Source: Terrabacter sp. 28
GTDB taxonomy: Bacteria; Actinomycetota; Actinomycetes; Actinomycetales; Dermatophilaceae
Assembly (NCBI GenBank): GCA_000955875.1
Contig: JYOE01000013.1
Coordinates: 1-64,000 of the forward strand
Length of the DNA stretch: 64,000 nucleotides
Direction of reading: 5' to 3'
Numbering within the stretch: the stretch's first letter is position 1; each line of letters opens with the position of its first letter. Below, in pieces: positions 11,172-19,452 of this stretch. The position numbers were made by a program, and so were the translations under genes. The notes beneath the pieces were generated by a model. It made no database searches, had not been told where the DNA came from, and saw only the letters and a list, made by a program, of their open reading frames with translations.

Positions 11172-11744
11172 GTGGGAATCCGGTCGTGGTTCGGGTTGGG
11201 CGAGCCCGAGGCACCCGAGCCCGCGCGCCCGGGGCCGCCGACCACGGAGCAGCTGCTCGAGGCGCTCGCGCTGATCGAGCAGCAGGCCCGTGACGGCAAG
11301 GTGCCGGGCGTCGTGCTCTCCCGGCTGCTGCGCGTCACCCGCATCGTGCGCCAGGCCCTCCCCCGGCTCGACAACCTCGGTCTCGGCAGCAGCCAGGGCT
11401 TCAGCGTCATGGCGACGGTCACCGACTACCTGCCCGTCGCCATCGGCAACTACCTGCGGCTGCCGCGCGACTGGGCAGACACCCGCCCCATCGCTGCCGG
11501 CAAGAGCTCGGTGATGCTGCTCGTCGACCAGCTCGACCTGCTCGGCACGACGATGGACAAGGTCTACGACGCCGTGAACCGCGCCGACGCCGAGGCGATC
11601 ATCATCCACGGGGCCTTCCTCGAGGAGAAGTTCGGCCACGCCTCGGCCGGCGGGGTGCTCGGCCTCGGGCCCGACCCCGTCCAGGTCGCGCCGCCACCCG
11701 CTCCCGGCACACCGTCGCCCGCTCCACTGGCGCCCCCCGAGTGA
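11172..11744 (+). CDS. hypothetical protein in the PknG operon
   Basis: I do not recognise a family. The GTG at 11172 follows GAGGGG by 8 bases, giving 190 residues. The first 20 read GIRSWFGLGEPEAPEP, the middle (about 25-155) is helical with two amphipathic stretches, and the end is a Pro/Ala-rich tail of about 35 residues. There is no signal peptide, transmembrane helix or cysteine. It lies between TelA and the AAA+ ATPase and is probably a cytosolic partner of one of them. The 158 bases before it hold no other gene. Confidence 0.65.
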   Translation: MGIRSWFGLGEPEAPEPARPGPPTTEQLLEALALIEQQARDGKVPGVVLSRLLRVTRIVRQALPRLDNLGLGSSQGFSVMATVTDYLPVAIGNYLRLPRDWADTRPIAAGKSSVMLLVDQLDLLGTTMDKVYDAVNRADAEAIIIHGAFLEEKFGHASAGGVLGLGPDPVQVAPPPAPGTPSPAPLAPPE

Positions 11745-11757
11745 GGATGCACGACGC

Positions 11758-11808
11758 ATGAGCAGTCACGAGCAGTCATGAGCAGTCATGAGCAGTCATG
11801 AGTACTGA
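11758..11808 (+). repeat. 10-bp tandem repeat encoding chained micro-ORFs
   Basis: Five decamers based on ATGAGCAGTC follow one another just before the AAA+ ATPase. Because the unit is 10 bp, successive ATGs fall in different frames. ATG 11758 encodes M-S-S-H-E-Q-S and stops at 11781. That TGA overlaps ATG 11778, which encodes the same heptapeptide and stops at 11801, overlapping the ATPase start at 11798 as ATGA. A third micro-ORF runs 11788-11808. A GAGGA ribosome site lies about 10 bases before the first ATG. The arrangement suggests a re-initiation relay, which is inference. Confidence 0.7.
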
Positions 11809-13381
11809 CGAGTCCCGTCTCGCCGAGAGCCTGCAGCAGCTGACAGACGTCGCGGCCGAGGCCGGGCTCGACCCTGCCGCCGCGCGCGACGAGGGGCTCC
11901 GGGTGGCGGCCGCCCTCGCCGAGGCGGTGCCCGGTGCCGCCACCGCGTGGGCCGAGGTCGCCCACCCGGGTCTCACCGACCTCGCCCGCATCAACGAGGT
12001 CTTCTTCGACGCCGCCTCGCGCGGACGGCGGTGGCGCGCCGCACCCACCGACCTGCTCGACACGCTCGTCGCCTCCCGCCACGACCTCGCCGACGAGTAC
12101 GCCGAGGCGCTGACCGAGGTCGCGTCGTCGGCCGTCATGCTCGGCACCGCCCCGATCTGGGTCATCGCGAACGCGTCGGCCGCCTCGGGCGCCTACCTCG
12201 CTGCCGCACGGGTGCCGACGCACGGGGTCCCGGCGTTCCCCGGTGCCGAGCTAGCCGGCATACCTGGTCTTTCCGGGGTGCCCGGCTTCGGACTCGGCTC
12301 GCCCGACACGATGCGACCCACCGTTCCCGGCCCGATGGACCCGTCTGCCGCACAGGGGAACCCGGCTGACGGCACCGTGGCCGAGGCGCAGCCCGCGATG
12401 CCCGAGCCCGCGCCGGAGCAGCCGGCCGAGCCCGAGAAGTCGGTCGAGGAGCTGCTCGCCGAGCTCGACGCGATGATCGGGCTCGAGCGGGTCAAGAAGG
12501 AGATCCACCGTCAGGTGGCCCTGCTCACCGTCGAGAAGATGCGCACCGAGGCCGGCCTCAAGGCCCCGAAGATGAGTCGCCACCTCATCTTCGTCGGCAA
12601 CCCCGGCACGGGGAAGACCACGGTGGCCCGCCTCGTCGGCGCCATCTACAAGGCGCTCGGGCTGTTGCCGAAGGGCCAGCTCGTCGAGGTCGACCGCAGC
12701 GAGCTCGTCGCCGGCTACGTCGGCCAGACCGCGCTCAAGACCGCGGAGGTGTGCGCCAAGGCCGTCGGCGGCGTGCTCTTCATCGACGAGGCGTACGCCC
12801 TGACCGGTGACCAGTACGCCCAGGAGGCGGTCAACACCCTCGTCAAGGAGATGGAGGACCACCGCGAGGACCTCGTCGTCATCGGCGCCGGCTACCCCGA
12901 CCCGATGGTCGGCTTCATCGCCCAGAACCCCGGGCTCGCGAGCCGCTTCACGACGACGATCGAGTTCGACGACTACTCCGACGACGAGCTGCTCGCGATC
13001 CTCGATTCCATCGCCGGGGGCAGCGACTACGAGCTGACCGACGACGCGCACGAGCGTGTCCGCCACATCTTCCAGGCGTCCCCGCGCACGCCGGCCTTCG
13101 GGAACGGCCGCTTCTCGCGCAACCTCTTCGAGCACGCCGTCGGCCGCCACGCCTGGCGACTCAAGGACGCGACGGAGCCGACGCGCGACGACCTGCGTCT
13201 ACTCACCGCAGGCGACTTCACCGACCAGCCGGACGACGAACCCGACGAGCAGCCCGACGAGCAGCCCGAGAGCTCGGGGACCGACCCGGTGCCGGTCAGG
13301 GAGGACCCTGATGGTCCCGCGGCCGTCGATGAGGCAGCCTCGGACGACGAGCACCACCACAGCGACGAGGACACCGCATGA
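11798..13381 (+). CDS. AAA+ ATPase of the CbbX/SpoVK/EccA type
   Basis: The 527-residue product has a helical N-terminal region (about 1-135), a Pro-rich linker (about 140-215) and an AAA+ module. Walker A GNPGTGKT lies at about 267, Walker B GVLFIDEAYAL at about 325-335, and a sensor/arginine region with NPGLASRF at about 375. The C-terminal tail is strongly acidic (repeats of QPDDEPDEQ, then HHHSDEDTA). Relatives remodel protein complexes, such as CbbX on Rubisco and EccA in type VII secretion. The start is the last of several tandem ATGs. The stop overlaps the next gene as ATGA. Here it may remodel the PknG/TelA assembly, which is inference from the operon. Confidence 0.85.
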   Translation: MSTDESRLAESLQQLTDVAAEAGLDPAAARDEGLRVAAALAEAVPGAATAWAEVAHPGLTDLARINEVFFDAASRGRRWRAAPTDLLDTLVASRHDLADEYAEALTEVASSAVMLGTAPIWVIANASAASGAYLAAARVPTHGVPAFPGAELAGIPGLSGVPGFGLGSPDTMRPTVPGPMDPSAAQGNPADGTVAEAQPAMPEPAPEQPAEPEKSVEELLAELDAMIGLERVKKEIHRQVALLTVEKMRTEAGLKAPKMSRHLIFVGNPGTGKTTVARLVGAIYKALGLLPKGQLVEVDRSELVAGYVGQTALKTAEVCAKAVGGVLFIDEAYALTGDQYAQEAVNTLVKEMEDHREDLVVIGAGYPDPMVGFIAQNPGLASRFTTTIEFDDYSDDELLAILDSIAGGSDYELTDDAHERVRHIFQASPRTPAFGNGRFSRNLFEHAVGRHAWRLKDATEPTRDDLRLLTAGDFTDQPDDEPDEQPDEQPESSGTDPVPVREDPDGPAAVDEAASDDEHHHSDEDTA

Positions 13382-14709
13382 GCGCACCGACGACGAACAT
13401 CCCCGTCGCTGTCACGGCCGGAGCGGCGTCCGGCACGTCCGGCGGCCAGCAGCCGCAGCCCCGCACGATCGCCGGCAGCCTGCCCAGTGCCCGGTCGCTC
13501 GCGAGCCGCCTGCTGCACGGCACCCCCGGACGGATGCGGCTCTTCGGGCTCCTCGGCGTCCTGGCCGCCGTCCTCCTCGGCGCGATCAGCGCGAACGCCC
13601 TGCTCGCCTCGCAGGCCGCGGTCGAGCGGGCGGCCAACAACACCGAGCAGGTCGTCCGCGTCCAGTCGATCCACGTCGACCTGCTCCGCGCCGACGCCGT
13701 CGCCACCAACGCCTTCCTCGTCGGCGGCCTCGAGTCCGCCGACTCGCGGCTGAGGTACGAGCAGGCCCTCTCGCGCGTGGCCACCAGCCTCGCGAAGGCC
13801 GCCGCCGCCCAGCCGGCCGACGGCAACGCCCTCGGTGCCCTCTCCGTCAAGGTCCAGGCGTATGCCGCCCTCGTCGAGCAGGCCCGCTCCAACAACCGCC
13901 TCGGGCTACCCGTGGGCGCCCAGTACCTCACTCAGGCCAGCGCCGGGCTGCGGGCCGACGCGATCCCGATCGTCACGCAGATCGTCAAGGCCAACGAGGA
14001 CCGTTCCCGCAAGGAGTTCGAGCGCAGCAACTCGAGCCTGCAGCTGCTCGTCGGCGTCGTCTCGGTCATCGGGCTGGTCGCCCTCGCCGTGTGGCTCGCC
14101 CGCCGCACGCACCGCTACCTCAACCGCTCGCTGAGCGGCGCCATCGTCCTGCTGCTCGTCGCGCTCTTCGTCGCGGCGACGCAGATCAGCGGCATCGGCA
14201 CCGCGACGGCCGACGTGTCGCGAGGGAACTTCCAGCAGGCCGTCTCGCTCGCGAACGTCACGACCGCCGCCAACGACGCACGGTCCAACGAGAGCCTGAC
14301 GCTCATCCGCCGCGGCTCGGGCGCCTCGAACGAGGCCTCGTGGAAGGCCGACCGCGACGCCGTCGAGAAGGGTCTGGACGGCATACGCGACGGGGCCGAG
14401 CTGAGAGGCCTGTGGGCCGCCTACGTCGTCGCCCACGAGCAGGTGCGCAAGCTCGACGACGGTGGTCGGTGGGACGACGCCGTGAAGGCCTCGACCAACA
14501 CCACCGCCGCCGGGGCCGCCGGCACGTTCGACGAGTTCGACCAGCGCGTCGCCCAGGCCCGAGACACGGCTGCGAAGGCCACCGTCAGCACGCTGCAGGG
14601 CCTCGGCGGCAGCGCCCCCCTCTACGCCGTCCTCGTCGCCCTCGCCGCGCTCGTCGCGTCGTGGCTCATCGTGCGGGGAGTCGGCCAGCGGATCGAGGAG
14701 TACCGATGA
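13378..14709 (+). CDS. glnX: GlnX-like membrane sensor
   Basis: This 443-residue protein has an N-terminal cytoplasmic segment, a membrane helix at about 55-78, an extracytoplasmic helical domain, two helices at about 222-245 and 255-278, a second extracytoplasmic domain and a last helix at about 413-435. It has no kinase, HAMP or methyl-accepting domain. Gene order (this gene, a glutamine-binding-type lipoprotein, then PknG) and size match Rv0412c (glnX) of Mycobacterium tuberculosis, which passes a ligand signal from GlnH to PknG. The identification rests on synteny and topology more than on residue matches that I can verify. Confidence 0.78.
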   Translation: MSAPTTNIPVAVTAGAASGTSGGQQPQPRTIAGSLPSARSLASRLLHGTPGRMRLFGLLGVLAAVLLGAISANALLASQAAVERAANNTEQVVRVQSIHVDLLRADAVATNAFLVGGLESADSRLRYEQALSRVATSLAKAAAAQPADGNALGALSVKVQAYAALVEQARSNNRLGLPVGAQYLTQASAGLRADAIPIVTQIVKANEDRSRKEFERSNSSLQLLVGVVSVIGLVALAVWLARRTHRYLNRSLSGAIVLLLVALFVAATQISGIGTATADVSRGNFQQAVSLANVTTAANDARSNESLTLIRRGSGASNEASWKADRDAVEKGLDGIRDGAELRGLWAAYVVAHEQVRKLDDGGRWDDAVKASTNTTAAGAAGTFDEFDQRVAQARDTAAKATVSTLQGLGGSAPLYAVLVALAALVASWLIVRGVGQRIEEYR

Positions 14710-15701
14710 GCACGCAGGGCTGGCGCCGTCGCACCGGCGCCCTGGCGACCGTCGTGGGCATCGCCGCCCTCGCCGGCTGCTCGGGCGTCACCTACGCGGA
14801 GACCCCGCTCCCGGCCCCGGTGGCGGCGAAGCCGACCACGGCCGCGCCGGCGACGAGCGCCCCGACCTGCTCGAACGCGACCCAGTCCTACGACCCGCTG
14901 CCGAGCCTGCCGAGTCGCGCCGAGATCACGGACCAGAAGATGCGCGACCTCTACACCAAGGGCTACCTCACCGTCGGGGTCTCGGCCGACACCTACCTCT
15001 TCGGCGCCCGCGACCCGTTCACGAGCTCGCTCGAGGGCTTCGACATCGACATGTCGAAGGCGGTCGCGAAGGCGATCTTCGGCGACCCGAGCAAGGTGCA
15101 GTTCCGCGTCATCACGGCCGCCGAACGGTTGCCGCTGCTGCAGTCGAAGCAGGTCGACATGGTCGCCCGCAACATGTCGATGACCTGCGCCCGGTGGAAC
15201 GACATCGCCTTCTCCGCGGAGTACTACCGTTCCGGCCAGAAGGTCCTCGTCGGCAAGAACCTCCCCAACGCGGCGAACCTCGGGCTGGCCGACCTCAAGG
15301 GCAAGAAGGTGTGCGCGCCCACCGGCACGACGTCCCTGACCAAGCTCCAGCAGGTCGCCGCGCAGAGCAGCGGCGGCCCCGAGGTCGTCACGGCGCCGAA
15401 CCACACGGGCTGCCTCGTGCTGTTCCAGCAGGGCAAGGCCGACGCCATCACCGGCGACGACACCGTGCTGGCGGGCCTGGCCGCCCAGGACCCCAACACC
15501 GTCATCACGAAGGCCAAGGCCATCACGGCCGAGCCGTACGGCCTCGGGTTCAACAAGGCCGACACGTACCTGGCGCGCTACGTCAACCGGGTCATCGCCG
15601 ACCTCGAGGCCGACGGCGAGTGGAAGGCGATCTACAACCGCTGGTTGGCCGCCCCGCTCGGCCCGGCGCCCGCACCCCCGACCCCGGTCTACGGGCGATG
15701 A
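14706..15701 (+). CDS. glnH: GlnH-like amino-acid-binding lipoprotein
   Basis: The 331-residue product carries a lipoprotein signal with lipobox LAGC (lipidated Cys at 25), a Thr/Ala/Pro linker and a family 3 solute-binding domain. The binding-domain landmarks are LTVGVSADTYLFG, GFDIDMSKAVAKAIFG and AITGDDTVL. Its ABC permease and ATPase are absent, fitting a sensor rather than a transporter component. In mycobacteria GlnH senses aspartate and glutamate and signals through GlnX to PknG. The start overlaps the glnX stop (ATGA) and the stop overlaps the next gene in the same way. Confidence 0.85.
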   Translation: MSTQGWRRRTGALATVVGIAALAGCSGVTYAETPLPAPVAAKPTTAAPATSAPTCSNATQSYDPLPSLPSRAEITDQKMRDLYTKGYLTVGVSADTYLFGARDPFTSSLEGFDIDMSKAVAKAIFGDPSKVQFRVITAAERLPLLQSKQVDMVARNMSMTCARWNDIAFSAEYYRSGQKVLVGKNLPNAANLGLADLKGKKVCAPTGTTSLTKLQQVAAQSSGGPEVVTAPNHTGCLVLFQQGKADAITGDDTVLAGLAAQDPNTVITKAKAITAEPYGLGFNKADTYLARYVNRVIADLEADGEWKAIYNRWLAAPLGPAPAPPTPVYGR

Positions 15702-16957
15702 CGGCAGTGCCCCAGCAGCATCCCGACCCCGGTGTCGTCGCGCCCGCGGCGCCCGGGCGGCTCGGCGTGCCCGTCCAGGCGCCCGAGGCCCAGACCTACC
15801 TGGGCGCCCTGCGCGAGTGGGTGGCCCAGCGCCGCGCCGACCTCGGCGAGGTCGACCGCGCCGTGCTCAAGCTCTCGCAGGCCGAGCAGGTCGCCATCAC
15901 CAACGACCTCACCGTGGCCCTCACCTTCTGGAAGGCCGTCAGCGACCGGCTCACCCTGCTCGAGACGACCTTCGACGGCGGTCGTGTCGGGCCGGTCGAG
16001 GCCGAGCGGCTCTCCACGCTCATCCACGGACGTCTCGACTCCAACACGACCGAGCACCTGTCGCTGCCCTCGAGCGGGTCGCTCGCCGTGAGCCTGCCCG
16101 AGGCGTGCCGGCTGCTCGACTCGCTCACCCGCACCCTCCAGGCCCGCGCGTCGCTGGCTCCCGGAGCCGCCGAGGCGACCCAGCGGATCACTCTGGTGCG
16201 CGCGGGGATCGAGCGCACGCGCGACCAGATCCCGCTCGTGCCGGCGGGATCGCAGCGAGACGACGCGAGCGAGAAGCTCGCCCGGCTCGACCGACGCATG
16301 GACGACCTCGTCGACCGAGCCCGCCGCGGCGCCGACGTCGGGGGCATCATCGGGCCCCTCGAGATCGAGGTCGCCACCCTCGAGCGCGACCTCATCGTCG
16401 CCGCGGCCGAGCGGGCCTCCGCCGCCCGCAGCCGGGTGCGCACGCAGCAGCAGGTCGAGGAGCTCGACGCCCGAGCCGCGGCGATCCGCGCCCTCGAGCG
16501 GGCGTGCCTCGAGGCCATCACCCCCGCGCCGCACCTGGCCATCCCCAACGTGCGCGCGCTGGGGCCCGTGCCGCAGGCGGCGGCCGAGCTCGCGGCCTAC
16601 CGCGACAAGCTCGAGCGGGTGTCGCGGGCGCTCGACCTCGCCCACGAGAGGTATGCCGCCGGGCTCGCCGAGCGCGACGAGGTCGTCGGTCTCGCCGGCG
16701 CCGTCGGTGCCATGGCCGCGGCCGCAGCCGCGACGCTCGGACCGGAGGTGCAGGCCGACGTCGCCGACCTGCGCGCCCGCCTCGACGAGACGCTCGCGAC
16801 GAAGCCGCTCCCCCTCGGGCGCGCGCGTGCGCTCGCGGCGGCCTACCAGGCGTACGTCGACGCCGCGACGAGAGCCGTGACCCGACCCGGCAGCAGGTCG
16901 ACGACCCGACCCGCCGCCCGCCCGTCCGCACCCCGAACGCAGAGGCCTCGCCCATGA
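15698..16957 (+). CDS. helical protein of unknown function between glnH and pknG
   Basis: I do not recognise a domain. The 419-residue product is nearly all alpha-helical with heptad-like stretches (for example around 175-260, rich in Glu/Arg/Ala/Leu), so it is probably coiled-coil. It has no signal peptide or membrane segment and ends in a basic Pro/Arg tail (RPAARPSAPRTQRPRP). It is inserted between the two genes that are adjacent in mycobacteria, with ATGA overlaps on both sides, so its production is tied to GlnH and PknG. A scaffold or adaptor role for PknG is inference. Confidence 0.65.
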   Translation: MTAVPQQHPDPGVVAPAAPGRLGVPVQAPEAQTYLGALREWVAQRRADLGEVDRAVLKLSQAEQVAITNDLTVALTFWKAVSDRLTLLETTFDGGRVGPVEAERLSTLIHGRLDSNTTEHLSLPSSGSLAVSLPEACRLLDSLTRTLQARASLAPGAAEATQRITLVRAGIERTRDQIPLVPAGSQRDDASEKLARLDRRMDDLVDRARRGADVGGIIGPLEIEVATLERDLIVAAAERASAARSRVRTQQQVEELDARAAAIRALERACLEAITPAPHLAIPNVRALGPVPQAAAELAAYRDKLERVSRALDLAHERYAAGLAERDEVVGLAGAVGAMAAAAAATLGPEVQADVADLRARLDETLATKPLPLGRARALAAAYQAYVDAATRAVTRPGSRSTTRPAARPSAPRTQRPRP

Positions 16958-19452
16958 AGTGCACCCAGCCCGGCTGCTCCGGCACCGTCGTCGACGGCTA
17001 CTGCGACGTCTGCGGCATGGCCGCCGGCTCGACTCCGGCGCCCCTCGCCGCCGCCTCGAGCAGCGCGGCAAGCAGTGCCACCGCACCCACCGGAGGGGCG
17101 ACTGGCTCGGCCGGAACGGGCGGGGCGTCGCTGCCCGTCCCCCCGGCCCCGTCCAGCTCCCTCCCCGGCGGCCCCGGCATCCCCGAGGGCGGCGCGTGCC
17201 AGCAGCCGGGCTGCTCGGGGACCATCGAGGCCGGCTACTGCAACGTCTGCGGCACCCCGGCCGACCAGCAGGGCGTCGCCGCGTACGCCGGTCCTCCGAC
17301 CCCCGAGCCCGGCGGCAGCAACGGTGGCGGCAGCAACGGCGGCAACGGGACCGCCGGGGTCGGGCCCGAGATGTCCACCCGCTCGGCGGCCTCGAGCAAC
17401 CTCGCCTCGGCAGCGCTGGGCTCCAAGCGCGCCCGCGAGTCCGGTTCGGTCGCGACGCGTCGCACCAGTGGTTCGCAGCGGCTGCGCTCGGCCCGACTCG
17501 GCGGCGGCATCACGACCGTCCGCCCGGCACCCGAGATCGACGCCGGGAAGGCCCTCCTCAAGGACCCCACCGTCCCCGAGAACAAGCGCTTCTGCCCCAA
17601 GTGCGGCGAGCCCGTCGGCCGCGGCCGCGACGGCAAGCCCGGTCGCACGACCGGTTTCTGCGCCAAGTGCCGCCACCCGTTCTCGTTCGACCCGAAGCTC
17701 AAGGCCGGTGACCTCGTCGCCGGGCAGTACGAAGTGGTGGGCTGCCTCGCCCACGGCGGTCTCGGCTGGATCTACCTCGCGCGTGACAAGAACGTGTCCG
17801 ACCGGTGGGTCGTGCTCAAGGGCCTGCTCAACTCGGCCGACCCCGACGCGCTCGCCGCGGCGATCGCCGAGCAGCGATTCCTCGCCCAGGTGTCGCACCC
17901 GAGCATCGTCGAGATCTACAACTTCGTCACCCACGACGACGCCGGCTACATCGTCATGGAGTACGTCGGTGGCACGTCGCTCAAGTCGATCCTCAAGCAG
18001 CGGCTGCAGGCCGCCGGCAGGTACGACCCGCTGCCCGTCGACCAGGCCCTCGCCTACCTGCTCGAGATCCTCCCGGCGTTCCAGTACCTCCACGACCTCG
18101 GGCTCGTCTACTGCGACTTCAAGCCCGACAACATCATCCAGGTCGGCGACGAGGTGAAGCTCATCGACCTCGGCGGCGTGCGCCGGGCCGACGACGAGGA
18201 CTCCGCGATCTTCGGCACCGTCGGCTACCAGGCCCCCGAGGTCGCCGAGCTCGGGGTCTCGGTCGCGTCCGACATCTACACGATCGGCCGCACGCTCGTC
18301 GTGCTCACGATGGAGTTCCGGGGCTACCAGACGACCTACCTCAACACGCTCCCCGCGCAGGACACCGTGCCGGTCTTCCAGCGCTACGACTCCTTCTACC
18401 GGCTCGTCGCCAAGGCCTGCGCACCGAACCGCGACGACCGCTTCGTCTCCGCCGACGAGCTGCGGTCTCAGATGGTCGGTGTGCTGCGCGAGGTCGTGGC
18501 GCTCGACCGCGGGTCGGGCGCGGCCTCCACCACGGTCAGCTCGCTGCTCTTCGACGTGCCGACGCCCGGCGTCGAGCCCGACGACTGGCGCAACCTCCCG
18601 GCCCTGCGCCGCGACCCGCACGACGCGCTGGTGGGCTGGCTGCAGACCGTCAACGGCACGCCGACGGAGCGCCTCGACCGGCTCATGAACCCGCCGAAGA
18701 GCTCGACCGAGGTGTTGCTCGAGCGCGGCCGCACCGCCCTCGAGGCGGGCAAGCGCGACGTCGCCGAGGCCACCGCGGGCGAGCTGCTCACCGCCGACCC
18801 GTGGGAGTGGCGCGCCGTCTGGATCCAGGGCCTCGCCGCCCTCGAGCGTGGCGACGCCCGCGCGGCGCAGGCGGCCTTCAACGCCGTCTATGGGCAGGTG
18901 CCCGGCGAGCTCGCCCCCAAGCTCGCGCTCGCCCAGGCGTGCGAGCAGGCCGGCGACGACGCCGTCGCCGAGAACCTCTACGTCGCCTGCGCCCGCACCG
19001 ACGCGACCTACGTGCCGATGGCCGCCTTCGGGCTCGCCCGCATCCGCGCGGCCCGCTCCGACGTCGACGGCGCCGTGTCGGCGTACCGGCTCGTGCCCCC
19101 GCAGTCGAGCGCCTACCGCACGGCGCGAGCGGGCCTCGCCGAGCTGCTCACCAAGGCCAACCGCGGGCTCCCCGACCTGGCCGAGGCGCTGCGCACGCTC
19201 GACGACACCTCGCTCTCGGCGCGGCGGCGGGCCGAGCTCACGACGCTCATCTACCGTGAGGCGCTCGAGACGGTGGAGAAGACCGGCAACAAGGCCGACA
19301 TCCGCCTCGGCACCCACAAGGGCACCCCGCACGGCCTGCGACTCGGGCTCGAGGACGCCCTGCGCGAGCTGGCCAAGCGCACCCCCGACCTTTCCGAGCG
19401 CGTGCCCCTCGTCGACGAGGCGAACGCCATCCGACCCTGGAGCCTCTGGTGA
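16954..19452 (+). CDS. pknG: serine/threonine protein kinase PknG
   Basis: The 832-residue soluble kinase has the PknG order: redox/zinc N-terminus, kinase, TPR. Two short zinc ribbons of pattern C-x4-C...GYC-x2-C occur at residues 3-21 and about 81-101. A rubredoxin-like pair FCPKCG (about 213) and FCAKC (about 236) follows. The kinase domain begins near 250 with glycine loop LAHGGLGW, catalytic loop YCDFKPDN at about 386, and LIDLGGV in place of DFG. TPR-like helices fill about 585-800. Mycobacterial PknG phosphorylates GarA/OdhI to control glutamate metabolism. The two extra N-terminal ribbons are additional to the mycobacterial layout as I know it. Confidence 0.93.
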   Translation: MKCTQPGCSGTVVDGYCDVCGMAAGSTPAPLAAASSSAASSATAPTGGATGSAGTGGASLPVPPAPSSSLPGGPGIPEGGACQQPGCSGTIEAGYCNVCGTPADQQGVAAYAGPPTPEPGGSNGGGSNGGNGTAGVGPEMSTRSAASSNLASAALGSKRARESGSVATRRTSGSQRLRSARLGGGITTVRPAPEIDAGKALLKDPTVPENKRFCPKCGEPVGRGRDGKPGRTTGFCAKCRHPFSFDPKLKAGDLVAGQYEVVGCLAHGGLGWIYLARDKNVSDRWVVLKGLLNSADPDALAAAIAEQRFLAQVSHPSIVEIYNFVTHDDAGYIVMEYVGGTSLKSILKQRLQAAGRYDPLPVDQALAYLLEILPAFQYLHDLGLVYCDFKPDNIIQVGDEVKLIDLGGVRRADDEDSAIFGTVGYQAPEVAELGVSVASDIYTIGRTLVVLTMEFRGYQTTYLNTLPAQDTVPVFQRYDSFYRLVAKACAPNRDDRFVSADELRSQMVGVLREVVALDRGSGAASTTVSSLLFDVPTPGVEPDDWRNLPALRRDPHDALVGWLQTVNGTPTERLDRLMNPPKSSTEVLLERGRTALEAGKRDVAEATAGELLTADPWEWRAVWIQGLAALERGDARAAQAAFNAVYGQVPGELAPKLALAQACEQAGDDAVAENLYVACARTDATYVPMAAFGLARIRAARSDVDGAVSAYRLVPPQSSAYRTARAGLAELLTKANRGLPDLAEALRTLDDTSLSARRRAELTTLIYREALETVEKTGNKADIRLGTHKGTPHGLRLGLEDALRELAKRTPDLSERVPLVDEANAIRPWSLW

